Shown here: piece after piece, positions 4,934 through 5,191 of the stretch
How the letters are laid out: every line of letters starts with the position of its first letter
Position numbering within the stretch: the first letter of the stretch is position 1
Assembly (NCBI GenBank): GCA_900757285.1
Contig: CAAENI010000264.1
Span: 1 to 5,191 of the forward strand
Direction: 5' to 3'
Length of the DNA: 5,191 nucleotides
Source: an uncultured Collinsella sp.
GTDB lineage: Bacteria; Actinomycetota; Coriobacteriia; Coriobacteriales; Coriobacteriaceae
Notes under the pieces: model-generated
What the model saw: only the letters and a program-made list of their open reading frames with translations
Database searches by the model: none
Told to the model about the DNA's origin: nothing
Program-made: the position numbers and the translations under genes

Positions 4934-5191
4934 ATGCATTTCTTTAGAAGTAAGGCTGTCCGTGTCGCTTTTTTCTTCTTTTATTTCTGTTTGGCCGTAA
5001 CTCCTTGCTTTGGTTTGAGTGAAGCGGGCCTGTCTCCATCACAGATTGAAGATTCAACACGGGCCGATGATTTAAGTGCAACTTCGCCGGTTTCAGAGGA
5101 CTACTCCGTCGACGGCCTCTCGGCCAAGGCGTCCGATGGCGGGTCTCCTCTCCTGGGCGACCGCTGCTCGCTCGGCCTGACCGCGTCCGGC
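4934..5191 (+). CDS. Secreted protein with N-terminal copy of the repeat domain (partial)
   Basis: ATG 4934 has a strong ribosome site GGGGAGG (4921-4927), six bases upstream. The 86 visible residues start MHFFRSKAVRVAFFFFYF, then CLAVTPCFG, giving a basic n-region, a Phe-rich hydrophobic core and a likely signal-peptidase site around residues 25-30. VTPC is a poor lipobox, so a lipoprotein is unlikely. A Ser/Thr/Asp-rich stretch follows. From residue 57 the sequence YSVDGLSAKASDGGSPLLG and GDRCSLGLTASG aligns with YSVNGISFSEE...GSTVKIGVNVSG of the hydrolase repeat. The frame is open at the window end, so the catalytic or other downstream domains are unknown. A second wall hydrolase or wall-binding protein is a reasonable inference. 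GC content rises from about 46% to about 74% at the domain start (67 of 91 bases from 5101). Confidence 0.8.
   Translation, partial: MHFFRSKAVRVAFFFFYFCLAVTPCFGLSEAGLSPSQIEDSTRADDLSATSPVSEDYSVDGLSAKASDGGSPLLGDRCSLGLTASG

Noticed and set aside
1..5191. CRISPR array, toxin-antitoxin pair or phage genes
   Set aside because: No regularly spaced direct repeats, no small paired genes with ribosome sites and no phage structural or integrase motifs were seen. The repeats present are transposon ends and protein-domain repeats.

Overview
The window looks like accessory chromosomal DNA from an actinobacterium of the Coriobacteriia. A Collinsella-like gut species is my best guess. The reasons are the GC-rich IS3-type transposase genes with strong G/C third positions, the secreted peptidoglycan hydrolase with repeated Y/W-rich beta domains, and local switching between about 40-45% and 70% GC. 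The assignment is inference; no rRNA or core marker gene is present.

Bases 1-1707 are a GC-rich insertion-sequence graveyard. On the minus strand is the C-terminal end of what looks like an IS110-family transposase (26-192). It is cut by the left end of an IS3-family element (inverted repeat 193-216). That element has an intact orfA (289-576) and an orfB expressed in the -1 frame. Its orfB loses its C-terminus at about 1312, where it is joined to the 3' part of a different IS3-family orfB (1313-1693), followed by that element's own right inverted repeat (about 1683-1707). The result is a chimeric, probably immobile element.

Bases 1708-2418 hold no intact gene. They contain a possible gene tail cut by the IS (1708-1956), a good rho-independent terminator (2057-2099), a short possibly decayed hydrophobic reading frame (2159-2284), a hairpin with a competing partner (2283-2316) and a candidate promoter (2352-2380).

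Bases 2419-4806 encode a 795-residue secreted, probably bifunctional peptidoglycan hydrolase. Its order is signal peptide, acidic linker, unassigned beta-rich region, Amidase_3-type N-acetylmuramoyl-L-alanine amidase with all four key residues, two related beta-sandwich-like repeats, and a C-terminal glucosaminidase-type domain. The amidase would cut the peptide stem from MurNAc and the second domain the glycan strand, so one protein could break both parts of the wall polymer. After a stem-loop and a candidate promoter, a second secreted protein starts at 4934 and runs off the window. It begins with a signal peptide followed by the start of the same repeat domain.

The most notable signal is compositional. 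The second repeat of the hydrolase (4021-4290) is about 70% GC by hand count, set between stretches of about 44% and 39%. The next gene jumps from about 46% to about 74% GC just where its copy of the same domain begins. This suggests that a GC-rich coding cassette for this domain has been exchanged between wall-protein genes.
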